This document shows positions 19,496 to 27,905 of a stretch of 64,000 bases of DNA, piece by piece. This stretch comes from Pseudomonas sp. MWU15-20650 (GTDB taxonomy: Bacteria > Pseudomonadota > Gammaproteobacteria > Pseudomonadales > Pseudomonadaceae): assembly GCF_023242475.1 (NCBI RefSeq), contig NZ_JALJFG010000006.1, forward strand, positions 124,001 to 188,000. Direction: 5' to 3'. Position numbers and translations under genes: made by a program. Below the pieces are notes generated by a model. It did not search any database. It was not told the DNA's origin and worked only from the letters and a program-made list of their open reading frames with translations. Each line of letters begins with the position of its first letter. The stretch's first letter is position 1.

Positions 19496-20083
19496 ATGAG
19501 TCGTGATGCCCTGCAGGAATCGCTGTCCGCAGTGATGGATAACGAAGCGGATGAACTGGAACTTCGTCGAGTGCTCAACGCATTTGATGATGCCCAAACC
19601 CGTGATACCTGGTCTCGTTACCAAGTCGCTCGGGCGGTGATGCACAAGGATCTTCTAATCCCTCGTCTGGATATTGCTGCGGCCGTTTCTGCTGCGCTGG
19701 CCGATGAAGCCGTTCCGGCAAAAGCTGCTCGTGGTCCATGGCGTAGCCTGGGTCGTCTGGCGGTGGCTGCTTCGGTGACCGTTGCCGTACTGGCCGGTGT
19801 TCGTCTGTACAACCAGGACGAAATTGCCGGTGCCGAACTGGCCCAACAGGCTCAGCAACCGGTCATGGCCGGTCCGCAAGTCAAAGGCCCGGCTGTACTG
19901 GCAGGCTATAAGGAAAGCTCCGATACCACCGGCCCTATGGCTAACGGTGTACTTCAAGGGCAATCCGGTTGGCAGGACCAACGTCTTCCAGGTTACCTGC
20001 GCCAACATGCTCAGGAATCGGCCTTGAAAGGCACTGAAAGCGCTCTGCCATACGCTCGCGCTGCAAGCCTGGAAAACCGTTGA
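19496..20083 (+). CDS. mucA: Anti-sigma factor MucA
   Basis: The 195-residue protein has a cytoplasmic sigma-binding domain (SLSAVMDNEADELELRRVL), one membrane helix at about 88-104 and a periplasmic tail. It holds AlgU at the membrane until regulated proteolysis. It is full-length, so there is no sign of the truncations that cause constitutive alginate production. Confidence 0.96.
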   Translation: MSRDALQESLSAVMDNEADELELRRVLNAFDDAQTRDTWSRYQVARAVMHKDLLIPRLDIAAAVSAALADEAVPAKAARGPWRSLGRLAVAASVTVAVLAGVRLYNQDEIAGAELAQQAQQPVMAGPQVKGPAVLAGYKESSDTTGPMANGVLQGQSGWQDQRLPGYLRQHAQESALKGTESALPYARAASLENR

Positions 20084-20099
20084 ACCTCTAAGGAGCCCT

Positions 20100-21056
20100 A
20101 TGCGCGCCATACCGCTCCTTACGCTTTTGCTCGGTGGTTGGTTTGCACTATCCGCCCATGCCGATGAAGCCCAAGACTGGCTGACCCGACTTGGGCGTGC
20201 CGAGCAGCAGCAAAGCTTTGAAGGTACGTTCGTTTACGAGCGTAACGGCAGTTTTTCTACCCATGACATCTGGCACCGTGTCCAAGAGGGTCAGGTCCGG
20301 GAGCGGCTCCTGCAGCTCGATGGTTCTGCCCAGGAAGTCGTACGGGTAGATGGCCGGACGCAATGCGTCAGTGGTACTTTGGTTGCCGGTCTCGGCAATT
20401 CACCTGAGGCGCCCTCGCGTGCGCTTGATCCGCAAAAACTCACCCAATTCTACGAGCTGGCCATCATTGGCAAATCGCGTGTGGCCGGGCGTAATGCGGT
20501 CATCGTGTCGATCACTCCTCGTGATCAATACCGGTATGGCTTTGAGTTGCATGTGGATCGTGAAACTGCGCTGCCGCTCAAGTCTCTGCTGCTCAATGAT
20601 CAGGGGCAGTTGTTAGAGCGTTTTCAGTTCACTCGGCTGAGCACGGGAACACCCACCGATCACGACTTGCAACCCAGTAGCGAGTGCTCGCCCGTCGCTG
20701 TTTCGAACAGTAAGGCGCCTGTGGTTCCCGCCACCCAGGCATGGCATCTGGATTGGCTGCCGCCGGGTTTCCAGTTGACCAGTAGCATTTCGCGCAAAGA
20801 TACCCAAACTAAAACGACAGTCGACAGCCTGATGTATGACGATGGGCTTGCGCGTTTTTCTGTGTTCCTTGAGTCGACCGACGGTGCGAGCGTGAATGAA
20901 ACCCGCACTCAGCTCGGCCCGACCGTTGCCGTATCTCGTCGCCTGAATACAGTGGACGGCGAAGTCATGGTGACCGTAGTCGGTGAAATTCCCATCGGCA
21001 CCGCCGAGCGTATCGCGCTGTCGGTGCGCGGTGAAAAGACCGCTGCGAAGCCGTGA
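20100..21056 (+). CDS. mucB: Periplasmic regulator MucB (RseB)
   Basis: The 318-residue protein has a signal peptide (cleavage near SAHADEA) and the two-domain RseB fold, including the GTFVYERNG motif near residue 42. It binds the periplasmic part of MucA and shields it from proteolysis. It follows mucA by 16 bases. Confidence 0.95.
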   Translation: MRAIPLLTLLLGGWFALSAHADEAQDWLTRLGRAEQQQSFEGTFVYERNGSFSTHDIWHRVQEGQVRERLLQLDGSAQEVVRVDGRTQCVSGTLVAGLGNSPEAPSRALDPQKLTQFYELAIIGKSRVAGRNAVIVSITPRDQYRYGFELHVDRETALPLKSLLLNDQGQLLERFQFTRLSTGTPTDHDLQPSSECSPVAVSNSKAPVVPATQAWHLDWLPPGFQLTSSISRKDTQTKTTVDSLMYDDGLARFSVFLESTDGASVNETRTQLGPTVAVSRRLNTVDGEVMVTVVGEIPIGTAERIALSVRGEKTAAKP

Positions 21057-21121
21057 TTTGTTAATCTTATGTTCATCCTGGCCTTTCAATCTGAGCCCAA
21101 GCTTGGTTGGGTGCTGAGAGC

Positions 21122-21280
21122 ATGAAATTTCTGGATCAGTATTTTCACTTGCAAAAATCCCCCATGTTTTTTATAGGTCAGGGCTTGTCGGTTCTGGCCT
21201 CGCTTTGTTCGCGGATCAAAGATGTCGGTCGCAGTTTTCGGCGTTTATTGAACCCTGTCGCTCAACCCTGCTCGTCGTAA
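21122..21280 (+). CDS. Short ORF in the mucB-mucD gap, uncertain
   Basis: This 52-codon frame starts MKFLDQYFHLQ and ends LLNPVAQPCSS, just before mucD. The ribosome site is weak (GAGAG directly before the ATG). The middle is mildly hydrophobic and then basic. It sits where P. aeruginosa carries mucC, but it does not resemble MucC/RseC, which is about 150 residues. It may be a small protein, a leader peptide or chance. Confidence 0.3.
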   Translation: MKFLDQYFHLQKSPMFFIGQGLSVLASLCSRIKDVGRSFRRLLNPVAQPCSS

Positions 21281-21290
21281 CGGGAGCTGT

Positions 21291-22730
21291 ATGTCGATAC
21301 CACGTTTGAAGTCTTACTTATCCATAGTCGCCACGGTGCTGGTGCTGGGTCAGGCCGTGTCCGCGCAAGCGGCCGAGCTGCCTGACTTCACCCAGTTGGT
21401 GGAGCAGGCCTCGCCTGCCGTGGTGAACATCAGTACCACGCAGAAACTGCCGGATCGCAAAGTATCGAACCAGCAGATGCCAGACCTGGAAGGCTTGCCG
21501 CCCATGTTGCGTGAGTTCTTCGAGCGTGGCATGCCACAACAACGTGCGCCGCGCGGTGGCGGCGGCGGTCAGCGCGAGGCGCAGTCCCTGGGTTCAGGTT
21601 TCATCATTTCGCCTGACGGCTATATCCTCACCAACAACCACGTGATTGCCGACGCCGATGAGATCCTTGTGCGCCTGGCTGATCGCAGTGAACTCAAAGC
21701 CAAGCTGATTGGCACCGACCCACGTTCCGACGTGGCCTTGCTGAAGATCGACGGCAAAGATTTGCCGGTTCTCAAGTTGGGTAAATCCCAGGACCTGAAA
21801 GCTGGCCAATGGGTCGTGGCGATCGGTTCGCCGTTCGGTTTTGACCATACGGTCACCCAAGGTATCGTCAGCGCCATTGGCCGTAGCCTGCCCAACGAGA
21901 ACTACGTCCCCTTCATTCAGACCGACGTGCCGATCAACCCAGGCAACTCCGGTGGCCCGCTGTTCAACCTGGCGGGCGAAGTGGTCGGGATCAACTCGCA
22001 GATCTACACCCGTTCCGGTGGTTTCATGGGCGTGTCTTTCGCGATCCCTATCGACGTGGCCATGGATGTTTCCAATCAGTTGAAGAGCGGCGGTAAGGTC
22101 AGTCGTGGCTGGTTGGGCGTGGTGATCCAGGAAGTGAACAAAGACCTGGCTGAGTCCTTCGGCCTCGACAAGCCGGCCGGCGCCCTGGTCGCGCAAATTC
22201 AGGATGATGGCCCCGCCGCCAAGGGTGGCCTGCAAGTGGGCGATGTGATCTTGAGCATGAACGGCCAGCCAATCATCATGTCGGCCGACTTGCCACATCT
22301 GGTGGGGGCTCTCAAGGCTGGCAGCAAAGCCAAGCTGGAAGTGATCCGTGCAGGCAAGCGCCAGACCGTCGAGCTCACCGTAGGTGCAATCCCTGAAGAG
22401 GGGGCGACCCTGGATGCTCTGGGCAATGCCAAGCCAGGTGCCGAACGCAGTAGCAACCGCCTGGGCATTGCCGTGGTTGAGCTGACCGATGAGCAGAAGA
22501 AAAGCTTCGACCTCAAGAGCGGTGTTGTGATCAAGGAAGTCCAGGACGGCCCGGCGGCCTTGATCGGCTTGCAGCCGGGTGACGTGATCACCCATCTGAA
22601 CAACGAAGCGATCAACTCCACCAAGGAGTTCACCGATATCGCCAAGGCGTTGCCGAAGAACCGCTCGGTCTCAATGCGCGTGCTGCGTCAGGGGCGTGCC
22701 AGCTTCATCACCTTCAAGCTGGCCGAGTAA
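21291..22730 (+). CDS. mucD: Periplasmic serine protease/chaperone MucD (DegP family)
   Basis: The 479-residue protein has a signal peptide (cleavage near AQAAELP), a trypsin-like domain with the catalytic His in TNNHVIA, Asp in RSDVALLKI and Ser in GNSGGPLF, and two PDZ domains (about 270-360 and 390-475). It degrades misfolded envelope proteins and dampens AlgU activation. It is last in the operon, with a strong terminator behind it. Confidence 0.97.
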   Translation: MSIPRLKSYLSIVATVLVLGQAVSAQAAELPDFTQLVEQASPAVVNISTTQKLPDRKVSNQQMPDLEGLPPMLREFFERGMPQQRAPRGGGGGQREAQSLGSGFIISPDGYILTNNHVIADADEILVRLADRSELKAKLIGTDPRSDVALLKIDGKDLPVLKLGKSQDLKAGQWVVAIGSPFGFDHTVTQGIVSAIGRSLPNENYVPFIQTDVPINPGNSGGPLFNLAGEVVGINSQIYTRSGGFMGVSFAIPIDVAMDVSNQLKSGGKVSRGWLGVVIQEVNKDLAESFGLDKPAGALVAQIQDDGPAAKGGLQVGDVILSMNGQPIIMSADLPHLVGALKAGSKAKLEVIRAGKRQTVELTVGAIPEEGATLDALGNAKPGAERSSNRLGIAVVELTDEQKKSFDLKSGVVIKEVQDGPAALIGLQPGDVITHLNNEAINSTKEFTDIAKALPKNRSVSMRVLRQGRASFITFKLAE

Positions 22731-22743
22731 TCCGCTAGCTTAA

Positions 22744-22786
22744 TAAAAAGCCCCGTCTTCGGTTAGCGAAGGCGGGGCTTTTTTGT
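22744..22786 (+). terminator. Intrinsic terminator after mucD
   Basis: A GC-rich hairpin (GCCCCGTCTTCG / CGAAGGCGGGGC) is followed by a run of six T. It separates the convergent mucD and bepA genes and may serve both directions, as A residues precede it. Confidence 0.9.
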
Positions 22787-22797
22787 GGGCGATGGGG

Positions 22798-24231
22798 TCA
22801 GCTCATCATCCCTTTCACCAGGCGTTCCTGTTCGATCAACTCACGCTGGCGAGCGTCGATACGCGAAGACAGTGGGAAGTTGTTTCCGGCGCGGCGCTTG
22901 GCAAAGTCCAACTGCTGGATCGCCTGCTTGAAGTCACCTACCAATGCAAAATACTCGGCACGGGCTTGATGCAGGCCGATGATGTTGCCGGACAGGCCGC
23001 GTGTCTCGGCGACCTGGTACCACACGTCCGGATCATCCGGGCGGGACTTGAGCAGCCCATCCAGCGCCTTCTCTGCATCTGCAGTGCGGTTCTGTTTGAG
23101 CAGCAGGTCTACGCGGACCTGATTCAACGGGTAGTTGCCAGGATATTGGGTAAGCATTCGGTCCGTGCGTTGCTGGGCATCGGGCAGGCGGTTGTTGTTG
23201 ATGTCCAGTTCAATCTGCGCCAAGTTGTAGGTGATGTCGTTGGGCGCCTTGGCCAGCAAGGGTTGCAGGTTCTCCCGGGCGTCCTTGTATTGGGTGCCCT
23301 TGATCTGTGCGATGGCCAGGCCATAGCGAGCCACGTCGTTTTTCGGGTTTTCGTCCAGTTGCGCCTGGAAGCGCTTGGCTGCCAAGCCGGGTGTGTCCTC
23401 GTATTGCAACTGCACCCGTGCGCGAATCAGCTGATAGCGCACGCTGTCTTCCTTACCGCCGGGTTTGGCTTGTTCGGCGCGGTTGCGGGTATCCGCGATT
23501 CGAGACTCGGTCACCGGGTGAGTCAACAAGAATTCCGGTGGCTTGGCGTCGAAACGGTATTGACGCATCAGGCGTTCGAACATGGTTGGCATGGAGCGCG
23601 GGTCGTAGCCAGCTTTCTCCAGGTTGAGGATACCGATACGGTCGGCCTCTTGTTCGTTCTGTCGGGAAAACCGGCGTTGTTCTTGGATGGCTGCGGCCTG
23701 CGAGCCGGCAATGGCGGCAATCCCGGCATCGCCAGCCCCTGCTGCGGCGGCGATGATGCCACCCAGCAGGGCAGCCATCATTGGGATCTGCATGCGTGAC
23801 TGCGCTTCCACGCCGCGGGCGAAGTGGCGCTGGGATAAGTGAGCCAGCTCGTGGGCCAGTACTGACGCGTATTCCCCCTCGGTCTGGGCATTGAGGAAGA
23901 GGCCACCGTTGACCCCAACGATCCCGCCAGGTGCCGCAAAAGCGTTGAGCTGCGGGCTGTTGATCAGGATAAATTCCAGGCGTCGATCATTGACCTGACT
24001 GGTTTCCACCAGCTTGTACACGCTGGTTTCGACGTAATCCTTGAGTTGTGGGTCATTGAGCTGCGACACCTGGCCTCGTAGATAGGCCAGCCAGGCACGG
24101 CCCAGTTGGAATTCTTGTTGTGGCGAGACAATGGCAGAACTGGCGTCGCCAAGTGACGGCAGGTCGTCAGCGAAGCCCGGAGAGGCCAGCAGGCAAGCCA
24201 GCGTCAGCAGGGTAGGGCGCAAAAAAGTCAT
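22798..24231 (-). CDS. bepA: Outer-membrane quality-control M48 metalloprotease BepA (YfgC)
   Basis: The protein has 477 residues from the ATG at 24231 (the frame also has a TTG two codons earlier). It has a signal peptide, the zinc-protease motif HELAH (about 127-131), the downstream EQEADRIG glutamate motif and C-terminal TPR repeats. BepA promotes folding or degradation of LptD and BAM clients in the periplasm. Placement beside mucD is typical for Pseudomonas. Confidence 0.93.
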   Translation of the reverse strand: MTFLRPTLLTLACLLASPGFADDLPSLGDASSAIVSPQQEFQLGRAWLAYLRGQVSQLNDPQLKDYVETSVYKLVETSQVNDRRLEFILINSPQLNAFAAPGGIVGVNGGLFLNAQTEGEYASVLAHELAHLSQRHFARGVEAQSRMQIPMMAALLGGIIAAAAGAGDAGIAAIAGSQAAAIQEQRRFSRQNEQEADRIGILNLEKAGYDPRSMPTMFERLMRQYRFDAKPPEFLLTHPVTESRIADTRNRAEQAKPGGKEDSVRYQLIRARVQLQYEDTPGLAAKRFQAQLDENPKNDVARYGLAIAQIKGTQYKDARENLQPLLAKAPNDITYNLAQIELDINNNRLPDAQQRTDRMLTQYPGNYPLNQVRVDLLLKQNRTADAEKALDGLLKSRPDDPDVWYQVAETRGLSGNIIGLHQARAEYFALVGDFKQAIQQLDFAKRRAGNNFPLSSRIDARQRELIEQERLVKGMMS

Positions 24232-24326
24232 GCACAAAGCCTTTCGACAAAGAGCTTACTGTAGCCGGACACCGAGCTTCGGACCAGATATTCTAAGCAG
24301 CTCGAATACCCGCTCGGAGTAAAACC

Positions 24327-24566
24327 ATGACCGACGCTGTAGCCTTTGACGCCGAGCTCGACGCCAGTGGCCTCAACTGCCCGTTGCCCTTGCTCAAGGC
24401 CAAGCTGGAACTCAACCGCCTGGCCAGTGGTGCAGTGCTCAAGGTGACCGCCACGGATGCAGGCTCCCAGCGCGATTTCCGGACCTTTGCCAAGTTGGCC
24501 GGTCACACCCTGCTGCACGAAGAAGAGGCGGCCGGTGTCTACCGTTACTGGCTGCGCAAGGCCTGA
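24327..24566 (+). CDS. TusA/SirA-like sulfur-carrier family protein
   Basis: The 79-residue protein has the family motif LNCPLPLLKAK, with the active cysteine at residue 18. TusA-like proteins relay persulfide sulfur in tRNA thiolation or other sulfur metabolism. This copy is a paralogue beside an AI-2E family gene, an arrangement common in Pseudomonas, so I do not assign the tusA symbol. Confidence 0.9.
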   Translation: MTDAVAFDAELDASGLNCPLPLLKAKLELNRLASGAVLKVTATDAGSQRDFRTFAKLAGHTLLHEEEAAGVYRYWLRKA

Positions 24567-24596
24567 GCCGTTTGCCCCACCACCCGAGGTTGATTG

Positions 24597-25667
24597 ATGT
24601 TCAAAGTGTTACGAGACTGGATTCAGCGCTACTTTTCCGATGAAGAAGCCGTGGTGCTGGCCGTCCTGCTGTTTTTGGCCTTTACCGCCGTACTCACCTT
24701 GGGTGGCATGTTGGCGCCGGTGCTGGCGGGAATGGTGCTGGCGTACCTGATGCAGGGCCTGGTCACCAGTCTGGAGCGCCTGCGTCTGCCCGGTGCGGTG
24801 GCTGTAGGGCTGGTGTTTGCCTTGTTCATGGGGGTGCTGGTGGTGTTCATCGTGGTGGTGTTGCCGCTGTTGTGGCATCAATTGATCACCTTGTTCAACG
24901 AGTTGCCGGGCATGCTCGCCAAATGGCAATCGCTGTTGCTGCTGTTGCCGGAGCGCTACCCGCACCTGGTGTCGGATGAGCAGGTGCTGCAGGCGATCGA
25001 AGTGGCCCGCGGCGAAATCGGAAAGTTCGGGCAATGGGCCCTGACCTTTTCCCTGTCCAGCTTGCCGTTGGTGGTCAACATCATGATCTACCTGGTACTG
25101 GTGCCGATCCTGGTGTTTTTCTTCCTTAAAGACCGCACGATGATAGGCCGCTGGGTACGCGGATACCTGCCGCGTGAGCGAGCGTTGATTACACGAGTGG
25201 CCGAAGAAATGAACCGGCAGATCGCCAACTACATCCGGGGCAAGGTCATTGAGATCGTTATCTGTGGGGGGGTCACCTACATCGCCTTTGTCGCGCTCGG
25301 GTTGAACTACGCAGCGCTGTTGGCATTGCTGGTGGGGGTGTCGGTGGTGGTGCCTTATGTCGGTGCGGTGGTGGTAACCGTACCGGTGATGCTGATCGCT
25401 TTGTTCCAGTGGGGCTGGAGTGACCAGTTCATCTACCTGATGGCGGTCTACGGCATTATCCAGACCCTGGATGGCAATGTGCTGGTGCCGCTGCTGTTCT
25501 CGGAGGCCGTCAACCTGCACCCGGTGGCGATCATCTGCGCCGTGCTGTTGTTTGGTGGGCTCTGGGGGTTCTGGGGGGTGTTTTTTGCGATACCCCTGGC
25601 GACGCTGTTCAAGGCCGTGCTGGATGCGTGGCCGCGGCAAGAGCCGGTTGTTGCGCCTTTGTTGTAA
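24597..25667 (+). CDS. AI-2E family (PerM-like) membrane protein
   Basis: The protein has 356 residues from the ATG at 24597, with GAGG seven bases upstream. It has eight or so membrane segments and the family signature near the end (SEAVNLHPVAIICAVLLFG). Members export small molecules or act in ion transport; the substrate here is unknown. It follows the TusA-like gene by 30 bases and is probably co-transcribed. Confidence 0.88.
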   Translation: MFKVLRDWIQRYFSDEEAVVLAVLLFLAFTAVLTLGGMLAPVLAGMVLAYLMQGLVTSLERLRLPGAVAVGLVFALFMGVLVVFIVVVLPLLWHQLITLFNELPGMLAKWQSLLLLLPERYPHLVSDEQVLQAIEVARGEIGKFGQWALTFSLSSLPLVVNIMIYLVLVPILVFFFLKDRTMIGRWVRGYLPRERALITRVAEEMNRQIANYIRGKVIEIVICGGVTYIAFVALGLNYAALLALLVGVSVVVPYVGAVVVTVPVMLIALFQWGWSDQFIYLMAVYGIIQTLDGNVLVPLLFSEAVNLHPVAIICAVLLFGGLWGFWGVFFAIPLATLFKAVLDAWPRQEPVVAPLL

Positions 25668-25671
25668 CGGT

Positions 25672-25698
25672 TGGGGCGAACACCCGGTGCTCGCCCCA
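25672..25698. terminator. Hairpin between convergent genes
   Basis: The arms TGGGGCGA and TCGCCCCA flank an 11-base loop between the stops of the AI-2E gene and bcp. There is no good T run on either side, so termination is only plausible. Confidence 0.4.
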
Positions 25699-25703
25699 GA
25701 GGT

Positions 25704-26177
25704 TCATGCCTTGCTCAGCGCTTGTGCCGCCGCCAGAACAGCGTCCACATGCCCTGGTACTTTCACGCCGCGCCATTCCTGGCGCAACACGCCTTCACTG
25801 TCAATCAGGAACGTGCTGCGATCCACGCCCATGTACTCCTTGCCGTACAGTTTCTTCAGCTTGATCACATCAAAGAGTTGGCAGACTGCCTCGTCTTTAT
25901 CGCTGATCAGTTCGAAGGGGAATGCCTGCTTGCCCTTGAAGTTTTCATGGGACTTCACGCTGTCGCGCGACACGCCAAACACTTCGGTGTTGGCCGCCTT
26001 GAACGCCGCGTACTGGTCACGAAAACCCTGGCCTTCGGTGGTGCAGCCTGGCGTGCTGTCCTTCGGGTAGAAGTAGATCACCACTTGTTTACCCTTGAGT
26101 GCTGCGAGGCTGAAGGTCTGGCCACTGGTGGCCTGGGCTTCGAAGTCGGCGACGGGTTTGTCGATGGCTACCGGCAT
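25704..26177 (-). CDS. bcp: Thioredoxin-dependent peroxiredoxin Bcp, apparently lacking the resolving Cys50
   Basis: The 157-residue protein has the peroxidatic motif TPGCTTEG with Cys45. E. coli Bcp has a resolving cysteine five residues later; here that position is Gln50, so this looks like the one-Cys subtype. It reduces peroxides, probably using thioredoxin or another thiol donor. It lies 9 bases from gcvR, as in other Pseudomonas. Confidence 0.93.
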   Translation of the reverse strand: MPVAIDKPVADFEAQATSGQTFSLAALKGKQVVIYFYPKDSTPGCTTEGQGFRDQYAAFKAANTEVFGVSRDSVKSHENFKGKQAFPFELISDKDEAVCQLFDVIKLKKLYGKEYMGVDRSTFLIDSEGVLRQEWRGVKVPGHVDAVLAAAQALSKA

Positions 26178-26186
26178 GGGGTTTCC

Positions 26187-26747
26187 TTACATTGGGTTCT
26201 GTGGGCGCCATGGCTCGATCAGTGCGTCGAGGTTCAGGGCATCGGCGAAATCCAGGAACTGGTCGCGTAGCCAGCTGATCTGTACGCCGGGCGGCAAGGT
26301 CACGGTGAACGTGGCGTTGAGCATGGTGCCGCCGGTTTGGGGGGCTTGGTAGGTGTCGCAGGTCAGGTTTTCCAGCTCGACGTTGTGGTCGATAAAGAAC
26401 TGGCACAGCTCATTGACGATGTCCGAGCGGTAGGCCGAGCTGACATACGCTACATAAGGGAGGGCTTGTGGGCGATTTTCCAGGGCAGCGCTGCGCACCA
26501 CGTTGACGGTGAAGTCGTGCTTCTTGGCCAGGCCAGGCAGGCCGGTCTCCAGGCGCGCCAGGGCGTCCCAGGTACCGGAAATCTGCAGGACCAGCGCGCT
26601 GCATTCGCCGTGGCGGGTCAGGCGGGAGGTCACGACGGCGCAACGGTTCTCATGGCTGGCGCGGCACAGGACGTTGGTCAGCTCCATGGGGTTGGCGCCG
26701 AGGGCACTGATAACAAGGAATTGTTCGCGAACTGTGGGGGTGGACAT
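26187..26747 (-). CDS. gcvR: Glycine cleavage regulator GcvR-like, two ACT domains
   Basis: The 186-residue protein has two successive ACT-type regulatory domains (about 8-90 and 96-175). GcvR-type proteins sense glycine and modulate the glycine cleavage genes through GcvA. It lies upstream of bcp and is divergent from dapA. No gcvA lies nearby. Confidence 0.85.
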   Translation of the reverse strand: MSTPTVREQFLVISALGANPMELTNVLCRASHENRCAVVTSRLTRHGECSALVLQISGTWDALARLETGLPGLAKKHDFTVNVVRSAALENRPQALPYVAYVSSAYRSDIVNELCQFFIDHNVELENLTCDTYQAPQTGGTMLNATFTVTLPPGVQISWLRDQFLDFADALNLDALIEPWRPQNPM

Positions 26748-27009
26748 GCAGCCTTCCTAAAGCGATGAGCGGTCGATACGGTAAGCGCTGTATCGATCAA
26801 AGGATGAAGGGTAGCGAAAACCATCGCCAAGGGCTAGGAGGTGGCGTTTTCATTGCGTGATCGGTCTGCTGCAGGCGGTGCTTTGGCTCAATGATGGCAT
26901 TGCCCATCGTTTAGTTGATCCAGAACGCAACCTCACGCGGTACTTTGCTTGTACAAGCATCTTGGCGCCAGTACCATTACGGCTCTCTTTTTCCGGCAGG
27001 AGCGGTTGC

Positions 27010-27888
27010 ATGATTGCGGGCAGTATGGTGGCACTGGTCACACCCATGGATGCACAAGGTCATCTCGACTGGGACAGCCTTGGCAAACTGGTGGACTTCC
27101 ACCTGCAAGAAGGCACCAACGCCATTGTGGCGGTCGGCACCACGGGTGAGTCGGCCACTCTGGATGTGGAAGAACACATCCAGGTGATTGAATTCGTGGT
27201 CAAGCGCGTCGCAGGGCGTATCGCCGTGATCGCCGGTACGGGCGCCAACTCGACGCGTGAAGCGATCGAGCTGACCAAGAACGCCAAGAAAGCCGGCGCC
27301 GACGCCTGCCTTCTGGTCACGCCGTATTACAACAAGCCGACCCAGGAAGGCTTGTACCAGCACTTCCGCACCATTGCCGAAGCTGTCGACATCCCGCAGA
27401 TCCTCTACAACGTACCGGGCCGCACCGCGTGTGACATGCAGGCTGCGACCGTGATCCGCCTGTCCACCGTGCCGAATATCATCGGCATCAAGGAAGCCAC
27501 GGGCGACCTGCAGCGCGCCAAGGACATCCTGGCCGGCGTGAGCAACGACTTCCTGGTGTATTCCGGGGATGACGCCACCGCTGTCGAGCTGATCCTGCTG
27601 GGTGGCAAGGGCAACATCTCCGTGACCGCCAACGTGGCCCCACGAGCCATGAGCGACATGTGCGCCGCCGCCCTCGCCGGTGATGCCGTGACCGCCCGTG
27701 CGATCCACGAGAAGCTGATGCCGCTCAACAAGACACTGTTTATCGAATCCAACCCTATTCCCGTGAAGTGGGCACTGTTTGAAATGGGCCTGATGCCGGA
27801 CGGTATCCGTCTGCCGCTCACCCGGCTCAGCGAAGCCTGCCACGAACCGCTGCGACAGGCCCTGCGCCAGTCCGGCGTCCTGGTTTAA
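27010..27888 (+). CDS. dapA: 4-hydroxy-tetrahydrodipicolinate synthase DapA
   Basis: The protein has 292 residues from the ATG at 27010, with AGGAG nine bases upstream. The frame is open to 26857 but has no better start. The catalytic residues are all present: Tyr133, Arg138 and Schiff-base Lys161 in IGIKEATGD, with the GTTGES motif at 43-48. It condenses pyruvate with aspartate semialdehyde, the first committed step to diaminopimelate and lysine. It is first in the dapA-bamC-MBL-purC block. Confidence 0.97.
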   Translation: MIAGSMVALVTPMDAQGHLDWDSLGKLVDFHLQEGTNAIVAVGTTGESATLDVEEHIQVIEFVVKRVAGRIAVIAGTGANSTREAIELTKNAKKAGADACLLVTPYYNKPTQEGLYQHFRTIAEAVDIPQILYNVPGRTACDMQAATVIRLSTVPNIIGIKEATGDLQRAKDILAGVSNDFLVYSGDDATAVELILLGGKGNISVTANVAPRAMSDMCAAALAGDAVTARAIHEKLMPLNKTLFIESNPIPVKWALFEMGLMPDGIRLPLTRLSEACHEPLRQALRQSGVLV

Positions 27889-27905
27889 TTGAGGAAGCAC
27901 TACGC

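Noticed and set aside
21594..22595. Minus-strand ORF opposite mucD
   Set aside because: It is the antisense of a well-defined protease gene, and no family motif is seen.
24609..25640. Minus-strand ORF opposite the AI-2E family gene
   Set aside because: The product is mostly Gln/His repeats, complementary to hydrophobic codons of the real gene.
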